A stretch of 64,000 bases of DNA, taken from positions 82,241,748-82,305,747 of the forward strand of contig NC_133935.1 of assembly GCF_031877795.1 (NCBI RefSeq), written 5' to 3'. Source of the stretch: Strix aluco. Lineage: Eukaryota > Chordata > Aves > Strigiformes > Strigidae. Positions 48,501-53,650 of the stretch are shown piece by piece. A model generated the notes under the pieces. The model did not search any database. It was not told the DNA's origin and saw only the letters and a program-made list of their open reading frames with translations. Within the stretch, counting starts at the first letter, position 1; every line of letters begins with the position of its first letter. The position numbers and the translations under genes are program-made.

Positions 48501-48887
48501 CCATACTTCTAAATGTTAAGAAACTGCACAAAAGGATGAAAACTATCTAAAATAACTTGTATTTCAACATTCACAAGTCAGCTGTGCACTTCAGTAGTTT
48601 AGCATCTCATCTGGGAGGATAAGGCAGCTATTTCTGAACAATTATAGATTCATCTACTGAGATTGTGTAGGGAACTTTTTCCTGATATAGATTATTTACC
48701 TTCTTTTGTCTGATGTGGTCTCTTGAAAAATTTGTGCAGATAACAGAAATATGTAACTTTAATATGTAGAGCGTAAAAGAATATCAAAATCACTAGCAGT
48801 TGATTTCAGTGGTGGTGAACCTGCGTAGTATTGGATATCTCATAGTAAACTATTTCTTTTCTCCTTTCTTTTCTCAGGAGACGTTGA
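6399..48887 (+). CDS. UPF2: UPF2, regulator of nonsense transcripts 2 (3' half of the gene, 16 coding exons)
   Basis: UPF2 is the cytoplasmic/perinuclear NMD factor that links UPF3 on the exon junction complex to the helicase UPF1. Joining 6399-6502, 7027-7112, 13125-13233, 14478-14591, 15467-15583, 21198-21383, 21920-22123, 22756-23031, 24767-24950, 28677-28816, 30703-30807, 31727-31825, 32545-32712, 37489-37630, 41330-41450 and 48878-48887 gives 2165 nt, one open frame of 721 residues plus TGA. All introns are GT-AG. The product matches human UPF2 as I remember it almost residue for residue, with substitutions but no indels. Window residue n therefore equals human n+551: MIF4G-2 about 18-207, MIF4G-3 about 222-435, acidic linker about 470-542, UPF1-binding region about 554-647, Arg-rich tail at the end. 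The first codon is split (phase 1) and its first base lies in an exon left of the window. Exons 1-6398 were searched for the preceding peptide (ending LLDEQ in human) and it was not found. Confidence 0.97.
6503..7026 (+). other. UPF2: UPF2 intron, 524 bp
   Basis: Phase 0 intron. It is AT-rich and ends in ...ctctttatag. If it is retained, translation stops two codons into the intron (gta tag). I see no repeats or other genes in it. Confidence 0.9.
7027..7112 (+). CDS. UPF2: UPF2 exon, MIF4G-2 (residues 36-64)
   Basis: The exon encodes AAMDFCMNMNTKANRRKLVR followed by ALFIVPRQ and the first two bases of an Arg codon. Donor is ag|gtaaga, a strong site. The exon is 86 bp and leaves in phase 2, so skipping it would break the frame. 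Confidence 0.95.
11953..11986 (+). repeat. T25 tract ending in tandem CAGCAG
   Basis: Twenty-five T residues are followed directly by CCCCAGCAG. On the + strand this looks like a very strong polypyrimidine tract with a tandem (NAGNAG) 3' splice site. On the minus strand it is an A25 run and could be the relic of a retroposed poly(A) tail. I could not identify a retroposed gene body on either side. Confidence 0.7.
12151..12190. repeat. Perfect tandem duplication, 2 x 20 bp
   Basis: The 20-base unit gcttgttctacagttcatct occurs twice in a row with no mismatch, inside a UPF2 intron. Identity of the two copies suggests a recent duplication or slippage event. Confidence 0.95.
13125..13233 (+). CDS. 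UPF2: UPF2 exon, MIF4G-2 (residues 64-100)
   Basis: The exon completes the split Arg codon and encodes LDLLPFYARLVATLHPCMSD and then VAEDLCSMLKGDFRFH. Acceptor is tttgcag, donor is cat|gtatgt. It leaves in phase 0. The Lys in SMLKGD is Arg in human as I recall it. Confidence 0.96.
13234..14477 (+). other. UPF2: UPF2 intron, 1244 bp
   Basis: Phase 0, AT-rich. It holds an imperfect 20-bp tandem duplication at 13580-13619 and ends in T12-AG immediately before an exon that starts GTAAGA. No gene or mobile element is recognised. Confidence 0.9.
13580..13619. repeat. Imperfect tandem duplication, 2 x 20 bp
   Basis: ggttactgttgtaatacagt is followed by ggttactattgtagtgtagt, which differs at a few positions. 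It is a short degenerate direct repeat in an intron and no function is apparent. Confidence 0.75.
14478..14591 (+). CDS. UPF2: UPF2 exon beginning with GTAAGA, MIF4G-2 (residues 101-138)
   Basis: The exon encodes VRKKDQINIETKNKTVRFIG followed by ELTKFKMFSKNDTLHCLK. It is 114 bp, phase 0 on both sides. The acceptor is T12-AG and the first six exon bases are GTAAGA, itself a near-ideal 5' splice site. The combined motif resembles a recursive (zero-length) splice site. Donor is aag|gttagt. Ser in MFSK is Thr in human from memory. Confidence 0.96.
14592..15466 (+). other. UPF2: UPF2 intron, 875 bp
   Basis: Phase 0 intron between two MIF4G-2 exons, ending ...gtataccag. AT-rich and without recognisable repeats or RNA genes. 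The minus-strand frames 14397-14870 that overlap it are shadows. Confidence 0.9.
15467..15583 (+). CDS. UPF2: UPF2 exon, MIF4G-2 (residues 139-177)
   Basis: The exon encodes MLLSDFSHHHIEMACTLLET and CGRFLFRSPESHLRTSVLL. It is 117 bp and phase 0 on both sides. Donor is ctg|gtaaga. Sequence is identical to human UPF2 as I remember it. Confidence 0.97.
15584..21197 (+). other. UPF2: UPF2 intron, 5614 bp
   Basis: Phase 0. It contains only AT-rich unique sequence, T-rich tracts (for example near 18780-18812) and an A/T-rich tetramer-like stretch near 20325-20380. I find no CR1 fragment and no credible coding exon. Open frames at 16344-16948 and 19423-19626 lack any family signature. Confidence 0.85.
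21198..21383 (+). CDS. UPF2: UPF2 exon, end of MIF4G-2 and start of MIF4G-3 (residues 178-239)
   Basis: The exon encodes EQMMRKKQAMHLDARYVTMV, ENAYYYCNPPPAEKTVKKKR and PPLQEYIRKLLYKDLSKVTTEK. The first part closes MIF4G-2; the basic KTVKKKRPP segment links to MIF4G-3. It is 186 bp, phase 0 on both sides. Ile in QEYIRK is Val in human from memory. Confidence 0.97.
21384..21919 (+). other. UPF2: UPF2 intron, 536 bp
   Basis: Phase 0 intron. Its first bases stay open in frame (the chance frame running to 21518), then stop. No repeat or RNA gene is seen. It ends in aatttggtttag. Confidence 0.9.
21920..22123 (+). CDS. UPF2: UPF2 exon, MIF4G-3 with UPF3-contact acidic residues (residues 240-307)
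   Basis: The exon encodes VLRQMRKLPWQDAEVKDYVI, CCMINIWNVKYNSIHCVANL and LAGLVLYQEDVGIHVVDGVL, ending EDIRLGME. MIF4G-3 binds the RNP-type domain of UPF3B. The acidic residues reported for that contact in human (D847, E851, E858) fall here at window residues 296, 300 and 307, all acidic. The exon is 204 bp, phase 0 on both sides. The donor gag|gtaaaa is only moderate. Ala in QDAEV is Gln in human from memory. Confidence 0.97.
22124..22755 (+). other. UPF2: UPF2 intron, 632 bp
   Basis: Phase 0, AT-rich. It holds an A-rich stretch near 22280-22335 and a long T-tract before the acceptor gacacag. No gene is seen. Confidence 0.9.
22756..23031 (+). CDS. UPF2: UPF2 exon, core of MIF4G-3 (residues 308-399)
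   Basis: The largest exon here (276 bp, phase 0 on both sides). It encodes VNQPKFNQRRISSAKFLGEL, YNYRMVESAVIFRTLYSFTS, FGVNPDGSPSPLDPPEHLFR and the helix IRLVCTILDTCGQYFDRGSS with KRKLDCFLVYFQ. These are helices of the third MIF4G repeat. The donor cag|gtattc departs from consensus at +4 to +6. Pro in SPSPLD is Ser in human from memory. Confidence 0.97.
23032..24766 (+). other. UPF2: UPF2 intron, 1735 bp, with a CR1 copy
   Basis: Phase 0. A sense-oriented CR1 fragment fills about 23430-23915. The rest is AT-rich unique sequence. The frames at 23269-23917 on both strands are translations of the CR1 copy, not genes. Confidence 0.88.
23430..23915 (+). mobile_element. CR1 LINE fragment, plus orientation
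   Basis: The segment contains the CR1 hallmarks 'gatgaaggccaacagcata', 'gtgaggccacatctggagca', 'gagtccagtggagcgtcacc' and 'aaacactggcatgggttcct', in the order found in the end of CR1 ORF2 and its 3' region. It is diverged, carries a T-rich insertion near 23508-23521, and lacks the terminal CR1 3' end after 23910. It may start somewhat before 23430. It is dead. Confidence 0.85.
24767..24950 (+). CDS. UPF2: UPF2 exon, end of MIF4G-3 (residues 400-461)
   Basis: The exon encodes RYVWWKKSLDVWTKDHPFPI, DIDYMISDTLELLRPKIKLC and NSLEEAIRQVQDLEREFLIK with L and the first base of a Gly codon. It is 184 bp and leaves in phase 1 through a strong donor (ag|gtaaga). Asp in SLDVW and Ala in EEAIR are Glu and Ser in human from memory. 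Confidence 0.97.
24951..28676 (+). other. UPF2: UPF2 intron, 3726 bp
   Basis: Phase 1. AT-rich unique sequence with a short (TG)n/(CG) repeat near 27053-27075 and (GT)(AT) dinucleotides near 25215-25235. Frames at 26159-27508 on both strands show no family match; the pair at 27232-27494 straddles an A13 tract. No CR1 or RNA gene is recognised. Confidence 0.85.
27053..27075. repeat. (TG)n with CGCG interruption
   Basis: A short alternating purine-pyrimidine stretch (GTGTGTG...GTGCGCGTGTGT). Such tracts can adopt left-handed DNA; here it is short and intronic. Confidence 0.85.
28677..28816 (+). CDS. UPF2: UPF2 exon, acidic linker part 1 (residues 461-507)
   Basis: The exon completes the split Gly codon and encodes IMYDKDSKDSITEGENLEED, EEEEEGGAETEEQSGNESEV and NEPEEE. 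It is the Glu-rich disordered linker between MIF4G-3 and the UPF1-binding region. It is purine-rich. The opening residues (IMYDKD) differ from human (LVNDKD from memory), the most variable spot in the window's protein. Donor is gag|gtgaac. Confidence 0.95.
29530..30370 (-). mobile_element. CR1 LINE fragment, minus orientation, about 840 bp
   Basis: The left end 'gggaagggacctctggaggt' is the reverse complement of the CR1 3' end. The copy continues through 'gagctgggcacagcacttca', 'ccaggaccccaggtccttct' and 'ctctggtgtatcagccacta', all in CR1 antisense order. It is diverged with no intact frame. Its right (5') boundary is approximate. Confidence 0.88.
30447..30561 (+). mobile_element. CR1 LINE 3' end, plus orientation
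   Basis: 'gttggactagatgatcttca', 'aggtcctttccagctgagat' and the terminal 'ggttctgtgattctgtga' form a CR1 3' terminus. It is 5'-truncated to roughly 115 bp; the left boundary is uncertain. Confidence 0.85.
30703..30807 (+). CDS. UPF2: UPF2 exon, acidic linker part 2 (residues 508-542)
   Basis: The exon encodes EGSDNEEEEGEEEEEENTDY and LTDSNKENETDEENT. It is 105 bp, phase 0 on both sides. Acceptor is tttcag, donor is aca|gtatgt. The human equivalent has DDDE where this has EEEE (from memory), so charge is kept while identity drifts. Confidence 0.95.
30808..31726 (+). other. UPF2: UPF2 intron, 919 bp
   Basis: Phase 0, AT-rich, ending ttgcaatag. I see no repeats or genes. Confidence 0.9.
31727..31825 (+). 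CDS. UPF2: UPF2 exon, UPF1-binding helix (residues 543-575)
   Basis: The exon encodes EVMIKGGGLKHVPCAEDEDF and IQALDKMMLENLQ. The second half is the alpha-helix that docks on the UPF1 CH domain in human; its Phe, at window residue 562, equals F1113, a residue reported as needed for UPF1 binding. It is 99 bp, phase 0 on both sides, so skipping would delete this helix in frame. Confidence 0.97.
31826..32544 (+). other. UPF2: UPF2 intron, 719 bp
   Basis: Phase 0, AT-rich, with a long T-tract just before the acceptor aaatag. Nothing else is recognised. Confidence 0.9.
32545..32712 (+). CDS. UPF2: UPF2 exon, UPF1-binding beta-hairpin (residues 576-631)
   Basis: The exon encodes QRSGESVKVHQLDVAIPLHL, KSQIKKGPPLGGGDGESESG and DTMPFVMLTRKGNKQQ. 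The MPFVM segment is the strand that contacts the UPF1 CH domain; M and F at window residues 618 and 620 equal human M1169 and F1171. The Gly/Glu/Ser loop before it is less conserved (human GGGEGEAESA from memory). It is 168 bp, phase 0 on both sides. Confidence 0.97.
32713..37488 (+). other. UPF2: UPF2 intron, 4776 bp
   Basis: Phase 0. Unique AT-rich sequence with an A-rich stretch near 37311-37350. No CR1, RNA gene or extra exon is recognised; frames at 33281, 34070-34454 and 35534-36161 are chance. Confidence 0.85.
37489..37630 (+). CDS. UPF2: UPF2 exon (residues 632-679)
   Basis: The exon encodes FKILNVPMSSQLAANHWNQQ, QAEQEERMRMKKLTLDINER and QEQEDYQ plus the first base of a Glu codon. 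The start finishes the UPF1-binding region; the rest is a charged helix rich in Glu, Gln and Arg. It is 142 bp and leaves in phase 1 through gg|gtaaga. The codon 'ttt' is right at the acceptor (gcag|tttaag). Confidence 0.97.
37631..41329 (+). other. UPF2: UPF2 intron, 3699 bp
   Basis: Phase 1. AT-rich and unique; it ends ...acaaaattacag. No mobile element or RNA gene is seen. Confidence 0.88.
41330..41450 (+). CDS. UPF2: UPF2 exon, C-terminal tail (residues 679-719)
   Basis: The exon completes the Glu codon and encodes MLQSLAQRPAPANTNRERRP, RYQHPKGAPNADLIFKTGG and two bases of an Arg codon. This basic, disordered tail is highly conserved. The donor is ag|gtagga; when the intron is not removed the frame reads AGG TAG and stops at once. 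Confidence 0.97.
43182..43201. repeat. Inverted repeat, 9-bp arms
   Basis: catggactt and aagtccatg are perfect reverse complements separated by two bases (tg). It could form a small hairpin; no function is apparent. Confidence 0.85.
43720..43808 (+). mobile_element. CR1 LINE 3' end, plus orientation
   Basis: 'gagactagatgacttccaga', 'gggcccttggaacctgaatt' and 'ttctgtgattctgt' match the CR1 3' terminus. It is a short 5'-truncated copy within the last UPF2 intron; the left boundary is uncertain. Confidence 0.8.
48878..48887 (+). CDS. UPF2: UPF2 terminal exon, coding part (last three Arg codons and stop)
   Basis: After the acceptor ttttctcag the bases g-aga-cgt-tga complete one Arg, add two more Arg and stop with TGA. 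This gives the conserved KTGGRRR end. Because the stop is in the last exon, no exon junction lies downstream of it, so the normal mRNA is not an EJC-dependent NMD target. Confidence 0.96.
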
Positions 48888-49111
48888 TCCAACAGCAAGT
48901 GTCATTTCATTAGGTCCTGTATCTCTGATGTTGTGGATAGTGGAGTCCTCCAGCGATTAAATGAGAGCAGTGGACACATCTCAGCATGTCAGTCTAGAGC
49001 GTTCAGAATCGAAACCTGGGACAGGCTGGGGCCGTGGGGCAGAAACAACAGCCTCCCCTCTTCCCCCCAACCCCACACAGAACAAGTGGAAGCTTCCAGT
49101 CATGGCCTACC

Positions 49112-49135
49112 AAAAAAAAAAAAAAAAAAAAAAAA
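49112..49135 (+). repeat. A24 tract in the UPF2 3'UTR
   Basis: Twenty-four uninterrupted A residues lie about 225 nt after the stop codon. This is long enough for oligo-dT internal priming and for binding of one poly(A)-binding protein. It may be polymorphic. Confidence 0.95.
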
Positions 49136-49533
49136 GCGCTTTTTGTTATGGGAACCGCATTGAGGGTTAATTTTCTCATAAGAGCAGAAGTAAATGAATG
49201 AGATGGTTAACTTGACCAGTGAGCAGCTTGGTGAAAACAAAGATCAACCTGAAATTCAGATGGATTACACTGGAATGGAAAGGGTCTTTGACAGCTCAGT
49301 ATGTGGGAGAACAACGTTCTAAACTTGGTGGAAGTTACGTTCTCTCCGAATTGAGCACTTTGTGTTGGAAGGAGATTCTTTGGGGGCTGCAAATCTACAG
49401 TAGAAAAATGTAGAGCAAATGGTGAAATCTAAAAGAAAACCCTGACACATAGGATAACTTCTTATCAAACACTCCTCAGCGAGAAAGTTTTTGGTTAAGA
49501 AACAGCCTTTTGCTGCCAGATGAGCAAGGAAGA

Positions 49534-49555
49534 GGGGGTGGGGAGTGGGGAGGGG
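49534..49555 (+). promoter_or_regulatory. G-quadruplex motif in the UPF2 3'UTR
   Basis: Four G-runs (5, 4, 4 and 4 G) are separated by loops T, AGT and A on the sense strand. This satisfies the usual G3+N1-7 rule with very short loops, so the transcript can be expected to fold as a stable RNA G-quadruplex. Function in this mRNA is inferred only. Confidence 0.8.
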
Positions 49556-50160
49556 TGAAAAACTTAAGAGCCAAGGAGGTAAAATGTCTGCTAAGGTTTA
49601 AAATAGAATGTGAAGTTGATTAACACAGGGTGTTGACTCGTACTGCTTGGAACAGCCTGACACCAGCCTAAGGACAGGGATATAGTTGAGCCCATTGTAT
49701 GTATCATTGAAAACCAAAATGTGCCAGTCAGCATAACAGGAGGATGTCAAGGAGTGGATCCAAATATTTTTGTTGATCTTCATGGGTTGATAAGCCTCTG
49801 TGTCTATTAAAAGAAACAAACAAACAAAAAGTTTAAAAAAAAAAAAAAGATTTAAGTCTGGAAACAAGTAGAATTTTTATTTTTTTCTAAGTAGAAATGA
49901 GGTTTCTTGGTCTGTTTCTGACAATCTGTTATTTATTAGCATAGTTTTTTTGTTTGCGTTCAGGTAGAGGTAGTTAATTGAGTTAAGGAGCCCATCTGTA
50001 TGTTACTAATAATTCTTTTTTCTAGCTCTTTTAAAATCCTTTTTACCACTGTTTTTTGTTTCTGCATGTAGGAAAAGAGACTTGTAAAATTGTAACATTT
50101 CATACAGAAATGCCGCCCGATCTTCACCAGCTTCAGAAATCTGACCTTTGCCAATGCTGC

Positions 50161-50200
50161 AATAAAGTGTTGTAATTTAGAATTGGTGTCTGTCTCTTAA
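50161..50200 (+). terminator. UPF2: UPF2 polyadenylation signal
   Basis: AATAAA at 50161-50166 is followed by a GU-rich stretch (ttggtgtctgtctc) starting near 50182. Cleavage would fall at about 50175-50185. It is the only canonical hexamer in the 1.3 kb after the stop codon. Confidence 0.85.
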
Positions 50201-52269
50201 CGTCGACTTTGTTCTTCGAAATGATGTTTTGAAGAGTTTGTGTTGTGGGGCTGTAGCTCGGACAGTGCTTTGTACAAGCAACATAAAAATAGATGACATT
50301 TTACCAAAACGGGGGGATTTCTGCCCCAAGAAACACACTTGAAGCACGCTTAGTAAATGTAAGTTTTTCTTGCTGTTTAGCAAAGAGTCGTGAAACTTGA
50401 GATGATCATTAAGCTGTCCTGTGCAGATGGTGCCTCTGAAAGGAGCGACTTCAACACGGCCTCACCTGCCTGCGGCAGCTCCCTCTTCCCCCTTCGTGCT
50501 GTGCAGACCCGGGGCTTGTGCAGCCCTGTGGTGAACCGACCGGAAAACTGCCCTGAGCTAAATCAAGCAGGGATGCTTTGGAGAGAAGAATTGAAGGTTT
50601 TTACAATGTGCCTACTTTACATTCTTTAATCACAGAATTTGAACACTGAGAGAGGAACGACGGCAAGTGCAGCTCTAGGTCTGCTCCTTCATTCCCACGC
50701 TGTCGGGTTGGGAAGTGCTGGAATCATTGGAGCACCTTTTCCCCGAGGACCTCGCTGGTCAGGCTGGTGGCAGACAGTTTCTGGTTTGCAGAGCGTGGCT
50801 TGAAGTTCTCATAACATCACACGTAGATGCGTTTCTCTACATTTTGTAAGGAGGCAAGTATACTGGAAGCGTGCAGTCACCCAAACCCCGCTGCCTTTTC
50901 ACAACTCTCTCCAGTACAGTTGTGTCTGTGCTCAGAGAAGGTACTTCCCGTGCCGTGGCTGGGGGGGTATGTGCCCTCTAAGGAGGAGTATGTTGTAGGA
51001 AGAGCAGGTCTTCGTTTCAAGCCTTGTGTGATTCTTTTAATTTCATTTTTTTCTACATAAAATTTATGGGTGGGTGTATTAATCACATTTGTAACTCCGA
51101 GCTCCTCCAGGAATGTCTGCTACAGCAGTATGACCATATCCATTGGTCAAATCTAATTTTCCCTTCCCTGATGAAAAATGCCCACCAATTCCTAATAGCA
51201 AATTAAGCAGCTAATTGTGGTCCAAACTAAAGTCAACTTCCTTTTCTCAACATGCTGCTTAGTTTCAAAAGCATTTAATTTATCCAAATTGAATAACTGC
51301 ATAAAAATAAAATGTGAATTCACATCAGCTCTGTTTGGTATGTGTCAATGCCTTGGATGGAATTTGGACCAGTGGAAATATCTTTATAAAATTAGTTTGG
51401 GGTCAGCTGGGGATTTCCCTGACCTCAGGCTGAAATCAAAAAACAATTCAGTGAAACCTTTTGAAGTTTAATTTTAGAAAAAATTATTCTAATGTTATGC
51501 TGAATAAAAATCTTATGTCAAAAATCATTGTGAGTGAAACAGCGTTGAGCATATACACTGAAAAAATGTTTGCATCCTATTGATTCGCTTTTCCATTTTC
51601 TAGCCCCCCCCCATCCTGGTGGTGTGCCTCGCTGCCCTCCTGCTGCTTGCAGAGCAGTTTTGCCACCTGATTCCTGCACAGTTTGTTGCTATGTGGATTG
51701 CATGGCTTCCTTTAAAGAATATTTAATTAAAAGGGTCAGGTGAGCAGCCTGGTTTTGATACAGGAACAGGGGAATAACCTATATTTTGATCAGTGCTTCT
51801 CTGTTACCTAGGAATATTGCTGCTTTATCCAGGCTACAGGATGTTTCATTTTAATGAAGTTCAGTCTAATACCATTGCTCCTCTTTTCCTACAGCACAGT
51901 GACCCGCAGGTGTGACAGGTCACTGGGTAAATCATTTGATGGGCGAGAGGATGTTCCTTGGGGAGCGTTTCTCGAGGGATTCCAGTCAAAAGCGCATTTA
52001 GCAAAGAGCATTTCTAAAGCAGCATTCCCGAACGTGTGAGCAAGTAGTTAAATCTGGGAAAATGTACGTAGTGAAAGAGAAATTGTTTCACATCCTTGAT
52101 TGTGTAAAAGATCTCTGTTATCTTATCGTTCTCTGGAAAGAATTTGGACTCGAGTCAGGTCCTGGAATTTGAAGTTGCGTCTTCACTGATGTGAGGCTCG
52201 TTTTTCCTGGCTTGCTGACAACCAGATAATGTGTTGCATGATTGAACAATTTTTTTGCCTGTTTTCGAT
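50186..52269. other. Intergenic DNA downstream of UPF2
   Basis: Moderately GC-richer just after the poly(A) site (about 50430-50560), then AT-rich. I recognise no coding exon, RNA gene or mobile element. Frames of 60-85 codons here lack family features. Confidence 0.7.
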
Positions 52270-52802
52270 GGCAGTATCTCCTCCTGCATCTCTCAAGCCC
52301 CTAAAACTCAAGGCAGGGGACTGGGGGAATGAAGTCCTTCCCACTGTAGATCAGGTTTGTGACCACCTGAGGAACCTGAACATATGTAAGTCCATGGGAC
52401 CCAACGAGTTGTGCCTTGGAGTTGCTCAGCGTGGAGAAGAGAAGGATCCAGGGAGACCTAATTGCAGCCTTTCAATATATAAAGGGGGCTTAAAGAAAGA
52501 TGGAGAGAGGCTTTTTACCAGGGCCTGTAGTGCTAGGACGAGGAGCAGCAGTTTTAAACTGAAAGAGGGTAGATTTATATTAGATATAAGGAAGAAATTC
52601 TTTACTGTGAGGGTGATGAAACACTGGCACAGGTTTCCCAGAGAAGCTGTGGCTGCCCCCTCCCTGGAAGGGTTCAAGGCCAGGTTGGATGGGGCTTTGG
52701 GCAACCTGGGCTAGTGGAAGGTGTCCCAGCCCATGGCAGGGGGGTTGGGACTAGATGGTCTTTAAGGTCTCTTCCACCCCAAACCATCCTGTGATCTGTG
52801 AT
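52270..52802 (+). mobile_element. CR1 LINE fragment with ORF2 piece joined to 3' end
   Basis: The longest CR1 copy with its 3' end intact. The left part translates to CDHLRNLNICKSMGPNE, the conserved KSMGP motif found in CR1 ORF2 ahead of the reverse transcriptase core. It then jumps directly to the ORF2 C-terminal region (KKDGERLFTRAC..., KHWHRFPREAVAAPSLEGFK) and the 3'UTR ending 'aaaccatcctgtgatctgtg'. The reverse transcriptase core is missing, so the copy is internally deleted and inactive. The 161-codon open frame 52229-52714 runs across this junction. The left boundary is approximate. Confidence 0.88.
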
Positions 52803-53449
52803 GTACAGCACATCACTTGAGGCCTGTTTGAGCTGAGGTGCTGTGTTAGTCCTTGCTCTGGGATGGAGCCAAGGTGACTGGGAAGGTCCAATATTAGAAA
52901 GTGCTGGATTCACCCGGGAATGTCAGTACTCACAGGCAACACTGTGAAGTTCAGCTGGTGGGATCGGCTGTCTTTTTCTACCCTGCAATGCTGTAATGTG
53001 ATAAAATTTTAAAAATGGTATAAAACTTTTTTTTTAGTGAATTGCTGAGTTTTCAGACTTGCTCTAATTTTATTGACTTCCCAAGCCTTTAGAGAAGTCA
53101 GTTCTGTTTGTGTTATGGAGATAATATATGCAAATACATCAAAGCACCCACACCGCGGCACCCACGCATAATGTAATTTTATATATAATAATGCTTAAAA
53201 AAACACCTCCGCATTGTGGATACTGCCTGATTTGCTGAAGTTTTCAGGTTTTTTTCTTCATTTGCCCTTTCCGGTGAAGCAGCAATTGTGTGCTTGGCAG
53301 GGCAGCCCCATGAGAGCTGCGAGGAGTTACCGTGTTCAGCCCCGGCAGTTCGCTGACGCAGCCTTCTCTTTACTTCACACGGGAACGCGTTTGACTTAAG
53401 TAAATGCAGTGCTGTTGAAAAGTGCTGACTTGGGGAAATAACCCAGGAT
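52803..53449. other. Intergenic DNA, nothing recognised
   Basis: AT-rich unique sequence between the CR1 copy and the CpG-rich patch. A few CpGs appear near 53150-53170. No gene is seen. Confidence 0.65.
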
Positions 53450-53650
53450 GGGCTTTGTGGGCTGGCAGCGCCGCTCTTCCCAGCCCGCCCAGCTGAGCAG
53501 CATCAGCACCGGCTGCGGCCGAGGGCGAGCAATTAATAGTCCGTGCATGTCCGACCTAAGGACCTCCGACGCTGCGGGAGAGGCACGGCGCTGCCCGGGC
53601 AGGGTCGCTGAGCCGCTGTCAGTACACGCTCGTTATCAGAACGGCCAGTG
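53450..53650. promoter_or_regulatory. Isolated CpG-rich patch
   Basis: About twenty CpG dinucleotides occur within roughly 190 bp, by eye the highest density in the window, in otherwise CpG-poor DNA. It lies about 3.3 kb beyond the UPF2 poly(A) site. A 99-codon frame (53448-53747) crosses it but has no recognisable domain. It could be a small CpG island of an unannotated transcript, an enhancer, or just a GC-rich pocket. Confidence 0.5.

Larger units (their letters stand above)
41451..48877 (+). other. UPF2: UPF2 last intron, 7427 bp
   Basis: Phase 2, the longest intron in the window. It separates all but ten coding bases from the terminal exon. It contains a CR1 3' end at about 43720-43808, a 9-bp-arm palindrome at 43182-43201, a G-rich run near 47305-47326, and AATAAA hexamers at 42004, 44831, 47954 and 48096. 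Frames at 45488-45803, 46203-46514, 46613-47017 and 47592-47888 have no family match. Confidence 0.87.
48888..50185 (+). other. UPF2: UPF2 3' untranslated region
   Basis: Sequence following the stop codon, about 1.3 kb, without credible coding frames. It includes an A24 run at 49112-49135, a four-run G-quadruplex motif at 49534-49555, an A14 run near 49835-49848, a variant ATTAAA at 49806-49811 and the canonical AATAAA at 50161-50166. The end point is inferred from the poly(A) signal, so longer forms are possible (AATAAA also occurs beyond, near 51307 and 51504). Confidence 0.8.
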
